In this document: positions 8,626 to 17,701 of the stretch, piece after piece
Layout of the letters: each line of letters begins with the position of its first letter
Position numbering within the stretch: the stretch's first letter is position 1
Assembly (NCBI GenBank): GCA_021791615.1
Contig: JAJYWG010000540.1
Span: 1 to 45,825 of the forward strand
DNA: 45,825 bases
DNA from: Actinomycetes bacterium
GTDB lineage: Bacteria > Actinomycetota > Acidimicrobiia > Acidimicrobiales > RAAP-2
Reading direction: 5' to 3'
Notes under the pieces: model-generated
The model's input: the letters and a program-made list of their open reading frames with translations, nothing else
Told to the model about the DNA's origin: nothing
Database searches by the model: none
Translations under genes and position numbers: made by a program

Positions 8626-9737
8626 CGGGTCCACCGGCTGCCAGTGAGCCGACGCACCCAGGTGGTGCCGCTGCGACTCCTGCCGACCGCGCCGACCGAG
8701 CCGACCGAGCCGACCGAGCCGACCGAGCCGACCGAGCCGACCGAGCCGACCGAGCCGACCGAGGGGAGCGCGGGCGTCGGGAGCTGCCCTCGCCTTGACC
8801 GTTGCCTCGCGACAGGGACTACCCGGCGTACCGGGAGGGCCCGGGCGAGACGCCGGCCGGCGTCGGCCTGGGTGGAGACCTCGGCGGTGACCTGCCGGTC
8901 CGGCTCAGCCGTCACGAGGAGGACGCGCTGTCCTCGTCCCAGGTGGAGAGCGACCTTGGTCAGTACCCTCCTCGCCTCCTGGTCGGCCGCGTCGGGATCA
9001 GGGGGCAAGATGGCGTGGAGGGTCACCGGCTGGCCGACCGGGGCCTCCATCTCCCTCACCATGAGCATGCCGGTGTGTGCGGTTGCCGGCCAGTGCACCC
9101 AGTGGCGGCGATCGCCCGGCCTGTACTCTCTGACTCCCCGGGAGTCGCCCACGAGGCGCGGGAGGGGTCGGTCGAGCGATCCGCGATCTCCTCCGGCGTC
9201 AGCATGGCCCGCCTCGGCCGGTTCGGCGCCTGGGGACACCTCGATCGGCTCGGGGAACGGGAGCTCCACCACCTTCGTCCACCAGAGGAGCCCGAAAGGG
9301 GCCGCACTGGCGATCTGCACCGTGGCGCGTTCCAGGACGCCCCGCCACGGTGGGGTGAAGGGGATGCGGATTGATCGATGACGCCCGGAGGCGACGTCAG
9401 GACCCGGGGGAAAGAGCATCCGGACAGCCACCGGTGCCGAGACCGCGAGTGTGAGAGTCGTCGGCACCCCTGCTGTCGCATCGTGAGGCACCGCCGTCAC
9501 CGTGCAGCGAGCCCTCCACGTCGCCCACCCTGGCATGACCAGCCCGATGAGGAGGATCCCGGCCAAGAGGGCGCCGAGCGCCTGGACCCAGCCGACCCCG
9601 CTGTTGTGGGCGACGGCGGCCCACGCCAGAAGGGCCAGCATCGAGCCGGCGATCGGCGCCGTGGCCCGCCTGGGTCGGGGGATCGAAGAGCATGTGGCGC
9701 GCTCGGGGCCCGCAGGGACGCGGCGCCTCGGGCTCAC
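8622..9737 (-). CDS. DUF58-domain membrane protein with C-terminal SVG repeats
   Basis: This 371-residue protein has two N-terminal membrane helices (about residues 27-75), then a DUF58 region with the signature LVGDSRGVREYRPGDRRHWVHWPATAHTG broken here only in citation: GVREYRPGDRRHWVHW is the key stretch. It continues GMLMVREMEAPVG. DUF58 proteins accompany MoxR ATPases and are thought to act in complex assembly. Near residues 325-348 the protein has eight tandem Ser-Val-Gly triplets, encoded by the 9-bp repeat annotated separately, which is not a family feature. The GTG start overlaps the moxR stop (GTGA), and its stop overlaps the transglutaminase start. Confidence 0.88.
   Translation of the reverse strand: MSPRRRVPAGPERATCSSIPRPRRATAPIAGSMLALLAWAAVAHNSGVGWVQALGALLAGILLIGLVMPGWATWRARCTVTAVPHDATAGVPTTLTLAVSAPVAVRMLFPPGPDVASGRHRSIRIPFTPPWRGVLERATVQIASAAPFGLLWWTKVVELPFPEPIEVSPGAEPAEAGHADAGGDRGSLDRPLPRLVGDSRGVREYRPGDRRHWVHWPATAHTGMLMVREMEAPVGQPVTLHAILPPDPDAADQEARRVLTKVALHLGRGQRVLLVTAEPDRQVTAEVSTQADAGRRLARALPVRRVVPVARQRSRRGQLPTPALPSVGSVGSVGSVGSVGSVGSVGSVGAVGRSRSGTTWVRRLTGSRWTR
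8691..8762. repeat. 9-bp tandem repeat, eight perfect copies
   Basis: The unit GCCGACCGA (plus strand) is repeated eight times without change. On the coding minus strand each copy reads TCG GTC GGC, giving Ser-Val-Gly. Because the unit is nine bases, copy-number change would alter tail length without a frameshift. Confidence 0.95.
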
Positions 9738-10702
9738 GGCCGTGGCGCCGCCGTGGTCTGGAGGACGCCGACGACGATCGACGCGCCGGCACCCGGCTCA
9801 CCGTCGGTCACGAGGCGGTGGGCCAGGCTCGGCACGGCCATCGTCTGGACGTCGATCGGAGAGACGTAGTTGCGACCGTAGAGCAACGCGTGAGTTTGTG
9901 CAGAGCGCACCAGCGTGATGGATGCTCGCGGGCTGGCGCCGAGGCGCACCCCCCTGGCTTGGCGGGTGGCGCGCGTGACGGCGACTGCGTACTCGGCGAT
10001 CTCTTCGGAGACGTGGATCCGGCGGGTGGCGGCGATGGCTTGGGCCCACTCGTCGGGACCGCACACCGGGCGCAGCGATCCGAGGGCATCTCGACCGCCG
10101 CGGTGCAAGGTGAGCTGGGCCTCCTCGCCGGCGTCGGGGTAGCCGAGCGGCGTGGAGAGGGCGAAGCGGTCGAGTTGGCTCTCGGCGAGCGGGAAGGTAC
10201 CGAGCTGGCCGACCGGGTTCTGGGTGGCGATGACCAGATGAGGGTCGGGTAGCGGCCAGCTCGTGCCGTCGACGGTCACTTGCTGCTCTTCCATCGCCTC
10301 GAGTAGGGCCGACTGGGTGCGCGGGGGGGTCCGATTGAGCTCGTCGAGCAGCAGGACGTGGGCGAAGACGGGACCATGGCGGAATTCCCACGTCCGGGTG
10401 TCCGGCGAGTAGACCGAGACACCGGTGACGTCGGTCGGCAGGAGGTCCGGATGGCCTTGGACGCGCGAGAGGTCGGCTCCGAGCGACGCCGCGATCGTGC
10501 GGGCCAGCACCGTCTTGCCCACGCCCGGGACATCTTCGAGGAGGAGGTGACCGCCGGACAAGGCGGCGACGACCGCCACGATCAGCGCGCTCGGAGCGCC
10601 GAGGACGACCTGTTGGAGGTTCGCGTGCACGGCCCGTGCGATGTTGACGTAACGATCATGCTCTTCAAGTGCGGTCACCTGTGCCGGCTTGGTCGTGCTC
10701 AT
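9734..10702 (-). CDS. moxR: MoxR-family AAA+ ATPase
   Basis: This 322-residue MoxR-type AAA+ ATPase is thought to act as a chaperone that matures or inserts cofactors into other complexes. The Walker A motif is EDVPGVGKT at about residues 56-64. Walker B is LLLDELNR at about 117-124, and the family stretch PPRTQSALLEAMEEQQVT follows. Sensor 1 is ATQNP and the arginine-finger region follows ESQLDRF; sensor 2 is near GASPRAS. The length matches the family. It starts 19 bp after the glpK stop and overlaps the DUF58 gene, so it is probably co-transcribed with the glycerol genes upstream. Confidence 0.94.
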   Translation of the reverse strand: MSTTKPAQVTALEEHDRYVNIARAVHANLQQVVLGAPSALIVAVVAALSGGHLLLEDVPGVGKTVLARTIAASLGADLSRVQGHPDLLPTDVTGVSVYSPDTRTWEFRHGPVFAHVLLLDELNRTPPRTQSALLEAMEEQQVTVDGTSWPLPDPHLVIATQNPVGQLGTFPLAESQLDRFALSTPLGYPDAGEEAQLTLHRGGRDALGSLRPVCGPDEWAQAIAATRRIHVSEEIAEYAVAVTRATRQARGVRLGASPRASITLVRSAQTHALLYGRNYVSPIDVQTMAVPSLAHRLVTDGEPGAGASIVVGVLQTTAAPRP

Positions 10703-10721
10703 GACGTGCCCGACGAGCCCA

Positions 10722-12200
10722 TCAGAACGCGATCCCCGACAGCTCGGGGACGCTCTCCAGCGCCCGGGAGCGGGCTTCCATCCATCGCTCCCGCCGGCGC
10801 AACCGGTCGCCGTCGCCCACGCCGGGGTCGACCGTCCGTCCAGGTACGTAGGCAGCGGCCGCGTCGGCCTCGTCGCGCCAGGTCTGCACCGCCATTCCTG
10901 CCAGAAAGCCGGCCCCCAACGTCGTCGCCTCGAGGATCGGTGAGACCTCTACGGGACGCCCGCAGGCGTCGGCCAGTGCCTTCACAAAGACCTCGTTGGC
11001 TGACATGCCGCCATCGACGCGCAGGGTCTCTACCGCCATGCCGCTGTCAGCCTCGGCTGCTTCGAGCAGGTCGGCCCCGCGATGCGCCACACCCTCGAGC
11101 ACGGCTCGGACCAGCTCCGCGCGTCCCGTCCCGCGAGTGATGCCGAGCAGGGTCCCACGCGCACCGAAGTCCCAGAGCGGCGTACCGAGGCCGAGGAGCG
11201 CCGGGACGAACCACACGTCTCCCGGGTCGGCGCAATCTGCAGCCACGCGGGACGACTCCTCGGCACTCTCGAGTATGCCGAGATCGTCTCGCAGCCACTC
11301 GACGCACGTCCCGGCCGACAGCATGACCGCTTCCACCCCCCAGGCCTCGCGTCCTTTTCGCGACCAGGCCACGATAGAGAACGTACCCGAGGCCCCGTGG
11401 GTTGGCGTGGCGGGTCGGCTCCACCCGGTGCACAGGTCGAGCATCCCACCGGTGCCGAACGTGGCTTTGGCCTTTCCTTCGCTCGTGCAGCCCTGGCCGA
11501 CCAGAGAGGCCTGCTGGTCGCCGCACAACCCGGCGATCGGTGGGGTGCCAGGAAGTGCCGACGCCTCTCCGACGATCCCCGACGAGTCGACGATCTCGGG
11601 CAGGACGGATCGTGGGATCCCCAGGAGGTCGAGCACGCGGTCGTCCCACCGGAGCGTCGCGGGATCGACGAGGCCGGTGACCCCGGCGTTGGTGGTGTCG
11701 GTCACGTGGAGCGATCCCCCCGAGAGAGTCCATGCCACCCAGGAGTCGATCGTCCCGAAGCAAAGCTCGGCAGCACGCGCCCGATCAGGGTCGACGGCGT
11801 CGAGGATTGCGGCCAGCTTGGTCGCCGCCATGTTGGGCGCGAGGCGGAGACCATCGGCTTGGAGGGAGAGGCAGGTCCCGACCGTACGGAGGTCCTGCCA
11901 GCCGATGGCCGGAGCGACGGGCTGGCCCGTCGAGCGGTCCCAGACCACGGTGGTGGCTCGTTGGTTGGCGATGCCCACACCGGCAACCGGACCACCCTGC
12001 GAGAGAACGCCTGCAGCGAGCTCGACAGCTGCCGCCCCGATCGCGCCGGCGTCGACCTCGACGATCCCCGCGGCGGGGGTCTTGGGGAGGATTTGCCTGT
12101 GCTGCACGTGGTCGAGCGACGCGTCGGGGCGGACGATCGCGGCGCGCACGCCCGACGTGCCGACGTCGATCACGAGGACGCTCCCCCCCGGGGCGCTCAT
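10722..12200 (-). CDS. glpK: Glycerol kinase-like FGGY carbohydrate kinase
   Basis: This 492-residue FGGY kinase most resembles glycerol kinase, which forms sn-glycerol 3-phosphate from glycerol and ATP. Visible motifs are the N-terminal phosphate-1 loop VIDVGTSGVRAA, GIANQRATTVVWDR, AIGWQDLR, GLCGDQQASLVGQ, the phosphate-2 loop region TFGTGGML and the C-terminal LRVDGGMSANEVFVKALAD. The ATG overlaps the stop of the upstream flavoprotein gene (ATGA); a TTG two codons earlier is also in frame. Its position after glpD supports glycerol as substrate, although FGGY kinases change specificity easily. No glycerol facilitator gene is seen. Confidence 0.85.
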   Translation of the reverse strand: MSAPGGSVLVIDVGTSGVRAAIVRPDASLDHVQHRQILPKTPAAGIVEVDAGAIGAAAVELAAGVLSQGGPVAGVGIANQRATTVVWDRSTGQPVAPAIGWQDLRTVGTCLSLQADGLRLAPNMAATKLAAILDAVDPDRARAAELCFGTIDSWVAWTLSGGSLHVTDTTNAGVTGLVDPATLRWDDRVLDLLGIPRSVLPEIVDSSGIVGEASALPGTPPIAGLCGDQQASLVGQGCTSEGKAKATFGTGGMLDLCTGWSRPATPTHGASGTFSIVAWSRKGREAWGVEAVMLSAGTCVEWLRDDLGILESAEESSRVAADCADPGDVWFVPALLGLGTPLWDFGARGTLLGITRGTGRAELVRAVLEGVAHRGADLLEAAEADSGMAVETLRVDGGMSANEVFVKALADACGRPVEVSPILEATTLGAGFLAGMAVQTWRDEADAAAAYVPGRTVDPGVGDGDRLRRRERWMEARSRALESVPELSGIAF

Positions 12201-13771
12201 GGCCAAGGAGGCGGCCCGAAGTCGGAGGGGAGCCCAAGCTTGCCTGGGTTGAGGATCCCTTGCGGGTCGAGAGCACGCTTGAGCGCCACCAGCACCTCGA
12301 AGCCCGAGCCGAGGGCTCCGCTCAGGAAGCGCCCGCGATTGAGGCCGATGCCGTGGTGATGGCTGATCGCGCCGCCGCAGCGCTCGACGGCGGAGATGGC
12401 CGCATCCCAGGCCTGGACGTAGTAGCGCTCCTCCCAGGCGGTCTCGCCGCTGCCTTGGAGCGCTTGCGGCCGCTCCTCGGGCTCGCTGCTCGGATCACGT
12501 CCGGCGAAGGTGAAGTACAGGCACGCTCCGTCAGGGTACGCGTGGGACTCGTGCACCGAGGCCATGAGGGTGCCGGGGACGGCCTCGAGGGCTTGGAGGA
12601 CCTCGGTGGCCATCGTCGGCAGCGCCGCCCACCGGGCGGCGACTTCGATGGTGTCGACGACGATGCCGGCCTGCCAGAGCGGCCCGAGGGCAGAGACGTC
12701 GTTGCGGTGGGCCAGCCACTGCTCGACGAGGCCCTCATCCAACGCACGGGCGGTGCGGCACTCGTCATCGACGATCCCGAGGGTGGCGTCGAGCAACTTG
12801 GGATCGGCTTCGTCGAGCACGATGAGCACGCATGTGCCCCCGCGTCCGAAGCTCCTTTCTGATTCGGTGCGGTCGTAGAGCCGCAGGACGGCCGGCGTGG
12901 CCCCACGGCGCAACACCCTCCGACAGGCGTCCAGTCCCTCGGCGAGCTCGGAGAAGCCGTAGGCACGGCGGCCCTCGGCCGAGGGCCGCGGGTGGACCCG
13001 GAGGCGGGCACGGGTGATCACGCCGAGCGTCCCCTCGCTGCCGACGAACAGCTGCGTGAGGCTGGGACCCGTGGCCGCACGCGGGCCGCGCCCCTCGGTC
13101 TCCACGATCCGGCCGTCGGCCGTGACCACTTCCAGCCCGATCACCATGTCCTCGATCTTTCCGTACCGGGTCGAGTACTGGCCGGCACCGCGGCAGGCCA
13201 GCCACCCGCCGACCGTCGACAGGTCCATCGATTGCGGCCAGTGCCCCAGGGTGTACCCGTCACCGATCGCGCCGAGCGCTGCTTCGAGGTCGGGGCCGAA
13301 GATCCCCGCGGGCACGTCGGCGACCAGCGAGTCCTCGTCGACGTCGATCGGACCGCCGAGGCCCGTGCAGTCGAGGGCCAGGCCGCCAAAGATCGGGACC
13401 GAACCGCCGCAGACCCCGCTGCGCCCGGCGAACGGGGTGACCGGTACCGAGGCCTGCGTGCAGGCGGCAAGGGTGGCGGCCACCTGCGCGGCCGATCCGA
13501 CCTCGACGACGGCTGCAGGGCGGGCCGGGACCTGGCCGTGGACTGCCCAGCCGATGGAGATGGGCCACCAGTCGCGCGCCGCGTCGGTCCGCGGCCCCTC
13601 CTCGGTGACGACCTTGGCGCCGCTCGCAGTGATCACCTCGAGGAGGGAAGTCGGGAGGGTGGCGTGCCGGCCCGAGAACCGATCGCCGGTGCCTTCAGGG
13701 GTCGAGGCGAGGGGCACAGGGAATCGCCGGCGAGCGCCTCCCCTTGTTGCAGAGGAGTCACGTGGGCTCAC
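12197..13771 (-). CDS. AGPS-like FAD-binding oxidase (alkyl-DHAP synthase / FAD-linked oxidase family)
   Basis: This 524-residue flavoprotein has a PCMH-type FAD-binding domain (RPAAVVEVGSAAQVAATLAA, then PFAGRSGVCGGSVP and LGHWPQSMDLSTVGGWLACRGAG) and a long FAD-oxidase C domain ending in AISHHHGIGLNRGRFL and DPQGILNPGKLG. The HHHGIG stretch and overall layout match alkyldihydroxyacetonephosphate synthase (AGPS) relatives, which exchange an acyl for an alkyl group on DHAP in ether-lipid synthesis. Many bacterial homologues may instead oxidise hydroxy acids. Lying between glpD (which makes DHAP) and glpK fits a C3-phosphate substrate. GTG 13771 overlaps the glpD stop. Confidence 0.83.
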   Translation of the reverse strand: MSPRDSSATRGGARRRFPVPLASTPEGTGDRFSGRHATLPTSLLEVITASGAKVVTEEGPRTDAARDWWPISIGWAVHGQVPARPAAVVEVGSAAQVAATLAACTQASVPVTPFAGRSGVCGGSVPIFGGLALDCTGLGGPIDVDEDSLVADVPAGIFGPDLEAALGAIGDGYTLGHWPQSMDLSTVGGWLACRGAGQYSTRYGKIEDMVIGLEVVTADGRIVETEGRGPRAATGPSLTQLFVGSEGTLGVITRARLRVHPRPSAEGRRAYGFSELAEGLDACRRVLRRGATPAVLRLYDRTESERSFGRGGTCVLIVLDEADPKLLDATLGIVDDECRTARALDEGLVEQWLAHRNDVSALGPLWQAGIVVDTIEVAARWAALPTMATEVLQALEAVPGTLMASVHESHAYPDGACLYFTFAGRDPSSEPEERPQALQGSGETAWEERYYVQAWDAAISAVERCGGAISHHHGIGLNRGRFLSGALGSGFEVLVALKRALDPQGILNPGKLGLPSDFGPPPWP

Positions 13772-15603
13772 CGCGGCTCCCCGAGGGACGATCCACGTGT
13801 GGCTTCGTGAGCCCCCTGGCCTGCTTGGTCACCGTCCCGTCCACCAGCGGCCTGGTCGGTGCCGGCGGGTACGCCGGCAGCCGACAGCTCGGCGAGCGCC
13901 GCCTGAGCGAAATGCCGAGCGCGGTCGGTTGCTTCGGCCTCACTCCACCCCAGCTCCCCGGCGAGCAACCGGGCCACTGCGCCGGCCGAAGCGGCAGCTC
14001 GGCGACCGTCGAGGAGAAGCGCCCGGCTGCGGCGGGACAAGAAGTCGTCGACCGACACCGCCATCTCGTGACGCGCTGCGTAGACGACTTCAACACCGAG
14101 GTAGGGGAGCCCTTCGACGACCGGGTCGAGTAGCTCAGGGTGTCCGTCGGCGAGCTGGAGCACCGCTCCCGCCTCGTCGCCGAAGCGCGATCGGAGATGG
14201 GCTGCCACCGCAGGGTCCCCCGGAAGGGGGGGACCGGCGGCCTCCGCCGGCCCCCCAGCAACCACGCGGGTCTGGCCTCTCCGTGCGCCATGAATGCGCA
14301 GTGATGCCGTGACGCAACGGCGCGATGCCCTGCCGGGAAGGAGCGAGACGACACGGTCCACCGTGTCCTGCGCCATTTTCCGGTAGGTCGTGAGCTTGCC
14401 ACCGGTCACCGTGATCACCGAGTGGGACGAGGTGGTCACGGTGTGCCTGCGGGAGAGGTCGGTGGTGCGTACGGACTGGTGACGGTGGTCATGGGGGGCC
14501 AGCAGGGGCCGCAGTCCTGCCCAGACGCCGGTGACGTCGCCTCTCGTGAGCCCGGCCGTGGTGACCGCATTGACGGCGTCGAGCAGGTAGTCGACATCGG
14601 CCGGCGTGCACGACGGCGAGTCGAGATCCCCGTCGTAGTCCGTGTCGGTGGTCCCGATGTAGGTCATCGCAGTCTCGGGCCAGGGGACGACGAAGATCGA
14701 GCGCCGATCCTGTCGGACCGGCACGACCGCGGCGACGTCGCACGGCAGCCGATGTCCGGGCACCGTGACGTGGATGCCTTTGGCCGGTCGAAGCGAGTTG
14801 GGGTGGGCTCCCTCATCGAGCTCTCTCACGTCGTCCGCCCACACCCCTGATGCGTTGACGACCGCCGCCGCCTTCACTTCGATCTCGGCTTCGTCGCCGG
14901 AGCCGCCGCCATGGTCGCCGGGATGAGCGAGCGGGCGGATCCGCACCCCGCACGCGATGTTCCTACTGTCGGCGAGCACGCCGACCGCCGGCGCGTAATT
15001 GGCCGCCACCGCTCCGTAGTCCTCGACCGCCGTCCTCATGATGGCCAAGGTGAGGCGGGCGTCGTCGGCCCGGGCGTCGTAGTACAAGAAGCCGGCGGCC
15101 AACACGTCAGGGCGCAGGCTCGGCAGGTGGGCTGCCGCCTCGGCGCTCGAGATCCGGCGGTGCCGACGTCCGATCCGGTACCCGCCGCTCAGGTCGTAGA
15201 GCCACAGGGCCGTCGAGTAGGTGCGCGTCACGGTCTTGGAGACGACACCCCCTCGGCCGAGCACCGGGATGAGGAAGGGTAAAGGAGAGACCAGGTGAGG
15301 GGCGTTCTCCAGAAGCCGCTGGCGCTCGGCGAGGTTCTCGTAGACGAGCCGCAGCTCGCGCTGCTGGAGGTAGCGCAGGCCGCCGTGGACCATCTTGGAG
15401 GACTTGGACGACGTGCCCGAAGCAAAGTCCCCTTTCTCCACGAGGGCGGTCCGCAAGCCCCGGCTCGCGGCATCCAGGGCGACCCCGGCTCCGGTGATCC
15501 CCCCGCCGACCACGACGACGTCGAACTCCTGGCTCCCCAGCGATCGGAGCGCGGCCGCCCGGTCGAAAGCGCCGGGGCGCTCGGGAGGGGGAGCAGCGGT
15601 CAC
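13768..15603 (-). CDS. glpD: FAD-dependent glycerol-3-phosphate dehydrogenase
   Basis: GlpD oxidises sn-glycerol 3-phosphate to DHAP at the membrane and passes electrons to quinones. The FAD motif FDVVVVGGGITGAGVALDAA is followed by the family signature GDFASGTSSKSSKMVHGGLRYLQ, with PAKGIHVTVP and YIGTTDTDYDGD further on. A DAO-type C-terminal helical domain occupies about the last 120 residues. I placed the start at GTG 15603 (611 residues), just before the flavin domain. The open frame runs on to 15711, but that would overlap the divergent regulator's operator, and the extension is unlike the family. First gene of the minus-strand run continuing through the AGPS-like gene, glpK and moxR. 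Confidence 0.93.
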   Translation of the reverse strand: MTAAPPPERPGAFDRAAALRSLGSQEFDVVVVGGGITGAGVALDAASRGLRTALVEKGDFASGTSSKSSKMVHGGLRYLQQRELRLVYENLAERQRLLENAPHLVSPLPFLIPVLGRGGVVSKTVTRTYSTALWLYDLSGGYRIGRRHRRISSAEAAAHLPSLRPDVLAAGFLYYDARADDARLTLAIMRTAVEDYGAVAANYAPAVGVLADSRNIACGVRIRPLAHPGDHGGGSGDEAEIEVKAAAVVNASGVWADDVRELDEGAHPNSLRPAKGIHVTVPGHRLPCDVAAVVPVRQDRRSIFVVPWPETAMTYIGTTDTDYDGDLDSPSCTPADVDYLLDAVNAVTTAGLTRGDVTGVWAGLRPLLAPHDHRHQSVRTTDLSRRHTVTTSSHSVITVTGGKLTTYRKMAQDTVDRVVSLLPGRASRRCVTASLRIHGARRGQTRVVAGGPAEAAGPPLPGDPAVAAHLRSRFGDEAGAVLQLADGHPELLDPVVEGLPYLGVEVVYAARHEMAVSVDDFLSRRSRALLLDGRRAAASAGAVARLLAGELGWSEAEATDRARHFAQAALAELSAAGVPAGTDQAAGGRDGDQAGQGAHEATRGSSLGEPR

Positions 15604-15696
15604 CGGCCCAGCCTGCCACAGGAGACGAGCACCACCGCACGAGACGCCGGCCACCCAGGTGGCGCAGTGTCGAGGCGAAACATCGTTCTCACACGA

Positions 15697-15712
15697 ATTG
15701 TGAACCAACAAT
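15697..15712. promoter_or_regulatory. Palindrome over the fur-like gene start (possible autoregulatory site)
   Basis: ATTGT (15697-15701) and ACAAT (15708-15712) form an inverted repeat with a 6-base spacer, in an AT-rich patch between divergent glpD and the fur-like gene. The right arm covers the first two bases of the ATG. Fur and PerR proteins bind AT-rich palindromes, so self-repression is plausible but not proven. Confidence 0.4.
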
Positions 15713-16246
15713 GAAGGACGATACGATCCGACTTGTGCACGGGGTTGCCGAGCTCACCGAGTCGCTCAGGGCCACTGGCCGCAAGGTGACGGCCCAGAGG
15801 CTGTGTGTCTTCCGGGTGCTCGAAGGTGACACCAGCCACCCGACCGCCGAGGCGGTCTACAGCGCTGCCCGCCGGGAGATGGAGACCATCTCGCTCAAGA
15901 CCGTGTACCAGACCCTGCACGAGCTGGCCGAGATGGGGGAGGTTGCAGCATTGGACTTGGGGACCGGGACGTTGCGCTTCGACCCCAACGTCGACGTGCC
16001 CCACCACCATCTGGTGTGCCGGAGCTGCGGAAACGTCCGGGACCTGGACGTGGCAGTCGCAGACGTTCCGGAGGTCCCCCGCCTCGTCGACGGGTACGAG
16101 GTCGACCGGGCCGAGCTGGTGCTGCGAGGGCTCTGCCCGCAGTGTCGGGGGATCGTTGCACATGGCACGGCCACGACATCCCGGTCCGCCGGTACGATCG
16201 ATCACGAAAGACGACAAAGCAGACAACACAGAGAGAAAGGAACCAC

Positions 16247-16259
<13 letters not shown>
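15711..16259 (+). CDS. Fur-family metalloregulator, FurA/PerR-like
   Basis: This 182-residue Fur-family repressor has a winged helix at about residues 15-85 (GRKVTAQRLCVFRVLE, HPTAEAVYSAAR, ISLKTVYQTLHELAEMGEV). A metal-binding and dimerisation domain follows. The regulatory site region reads RFDPNVDVPHHHLVC, and a structural zinc site uses Cys103/Cys106 and Cys142/Cys145. The HHHLVCRSCG stretch resembles mycobacterial FurA, and the aspartate at the position before the histidines fits peroxide-sensing PerR types. The last 35 residues are a basic tail beyond the usual end. The stop overlaps the rubrerythrin start by 13 bp, so regulator and peroxide-reducing protein are coupled. Confidence 0.9.
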
Positions 16260-16666
<407 letters not shown>

Positions 16667-16688
16667 GCCGGGCGCGGCGGGCCGAGAG

Positions 16689-17306
16689 GTGCTGACGCCG
16701 GCTGACATCGTCGACCTGCGGGCCTACGAGCGAGAGCGCGACGATTTCCGCCGCCGGGTGATCGAGCGCAAGCGCCGTCGTCGCGTGGCGTTGGGCCCGA
16801 TCATGACCCTGGTCTTCGAGTGCGCCGACACGGTTCGCTTCCAGGTCCAGGAGATGGCCAGAGCGGAGAAGATCGTCACCGACGAAGGTATCCAAGCCGA
16901 GCTCGATGTGTACAACAGCTTGCTCCCGTCACCCGGGGAGCTGTCGGCGACCCTGTTCATCGAGCTCACCACCGAGCCCGACCTGCGCCACTGGCTTCCC
17001 CTGCTGCCGGGGATCGAGCGGGACATCGGTATCGCGATCGAGACGGTCGGGGCGCCGGCGGACCTCGTGCGGAGCTGGCCGGAGGAGGCGCATGCCAGGT
17101 CTCTCACCAGGGACTCGATCACCCCGGCGGTCCACTACCTGCGCTTTACCTTCTCTGAGGACGAGGTGTCCCGGTTCGCTGCCGGCCGAGCATCACTGGT
17201 GGCGGACCACCCTCACTACCAGGCCCACGCCGCCCTGTCGCGCGAGACCCACGACGAGCTCTTGGCTGATTTGGAGGGTAGGACCGAGCCGCTGGCGATG
17301 GGGTGA
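16689..17306 (+). CDS. DUF3501 family protein
   Basis: This 205-residue protein matches the DUF3501 pattern: a start [21 protein letters not shown] broken here to cite [14 protein letters not shown], then [32 protein letters not shown] and [10 protein letters not shown]. Its function is unknown. DUF3501 genes repeatedly occur beside rubrerythrin and Fur-type genes, so a role in peroxide or iron handling is likely by association. No membrane segment or signal peptide is seen. The GTG at 16689 is the first plausible start after the rubrerythrin stop 23 bp upstream; the frame stays open into the rubrerythrin gene, but that extension is a shadow. Confidence 0.8.
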   Translation: MLTPADIVDLRAYERERDDFRRRVIERKRRRRVALGPIMTLVFECADTVRFQVQEMARAEKIVTDEGIQAELDVYNSLLPSPGELSATLFIELTTEPDLRHWLPLLPGIERDIGIAIETVGAPADLVRSWPEEAHARSLTRDSITPAVHYLRFTFSEDEVSRFAAGRASLVADHPHYQAHAALSRETHDELLADLEGRTEPLAMG

Positions 17307-17365
17307 CCTGCCGGCGCTGGATCACCGCCTCGTCTTTACAGCGGCAGGCTCATTGGGCCATACTT

Positions 17366-17383
17366 GGAATTCTGTCGAATTCC
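17366..17383. promoter_or_regulatory. Perfect inverted repeat upstream of whiB-like gene
   Basis: GGAATTC (17366-17372) and GAATTCC (17377-17383) pair perfectly around TGTC, 73 bp before the WhiB start codon. The position and AT content suit a promoter-proximal operator. It could also act as the terminator of the DUF3501 gene 60 bp upstream, though no T-run follows. Confidence 0.4.
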
Positions 17384-17456
17384 GAGGTCCGACCCGGTGT
17401 CCCGGGTGCGACGAGCGGAGACGGCAGCCTGACGATACGTAGAGAAAGTGCTTTCC

Positions 17457-17693
17457 ATGAGTGCCACGTGGCGCAAGCGTGCCGCATGCCGGGGCATCGA
17501 TGTCGATGTGTTCTACCCGGTGACCGAAGACGATGCCGACGCGGCCGAGGCCAAGGCGATCTGCGCCCAGTGCCCGGTACGCGAGGCCTGCCTGGAGCAC
17601 GCCCTCGCGCACCGCGAGCGCGAGGGGATCTGGGGTGGCGCCACCGAGAGGGAGCGCCGTCGGATCGTCCGCCAGCGCCGTAAGTCGGCCTGA
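17457..17693 (+). CDS. WhiB-family Fe-S transcriptional regulator
   Basis: WhiB proteins are actinobacterial regulators that hold a [4Fe-4S] cluster sensitive to oxygen or NO and bind the principal sigma factor. The 78-residue product has the four ligands Cys11, Cys36, Cys39 and Cys45 (C-x24-CxxC-x5-C), the GIWGGATERERR turn and a basic C-terminus (RRIVRQRRK) that contacts DNA. The length and turn resemble the small WhiB1/WhiB2-type members; the exact class is not assigned. An in-frame GTG three codons upstream is an alternative start. The acyl-CoA dehydrogenase gene begins 8 bp downstream. Confidence 0.93.
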   Translation: MSATWRKRAACRGIDVDVFYPVTEDDADAAEAKAICAQCPVREACLEHALAHREREGIWGGATERERRRIVRQRRKSA

Positions 17694-17701
17694 GCCGGCC
17701 G

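Noticed and set aside
8691..8762. CRISPR-like array
   Set aside because: The 9-bp units abut directly without spacers and are in a coding frame.
8269..9381. Plus-strand frame with Pro-Thr-Glu repeats
   Set aside because: It is the shadow of the 9-bp repeat in the DUF58 gene; the minus-strand gene has family motifs and operon overlaps, the plus frame has none.
15604..15711. N-terminal extension of GlpD to 15711
   Set aside because: The extra 36 residues do not resemble the family, and this start would overlap the divergent regulator's start and palindrome.
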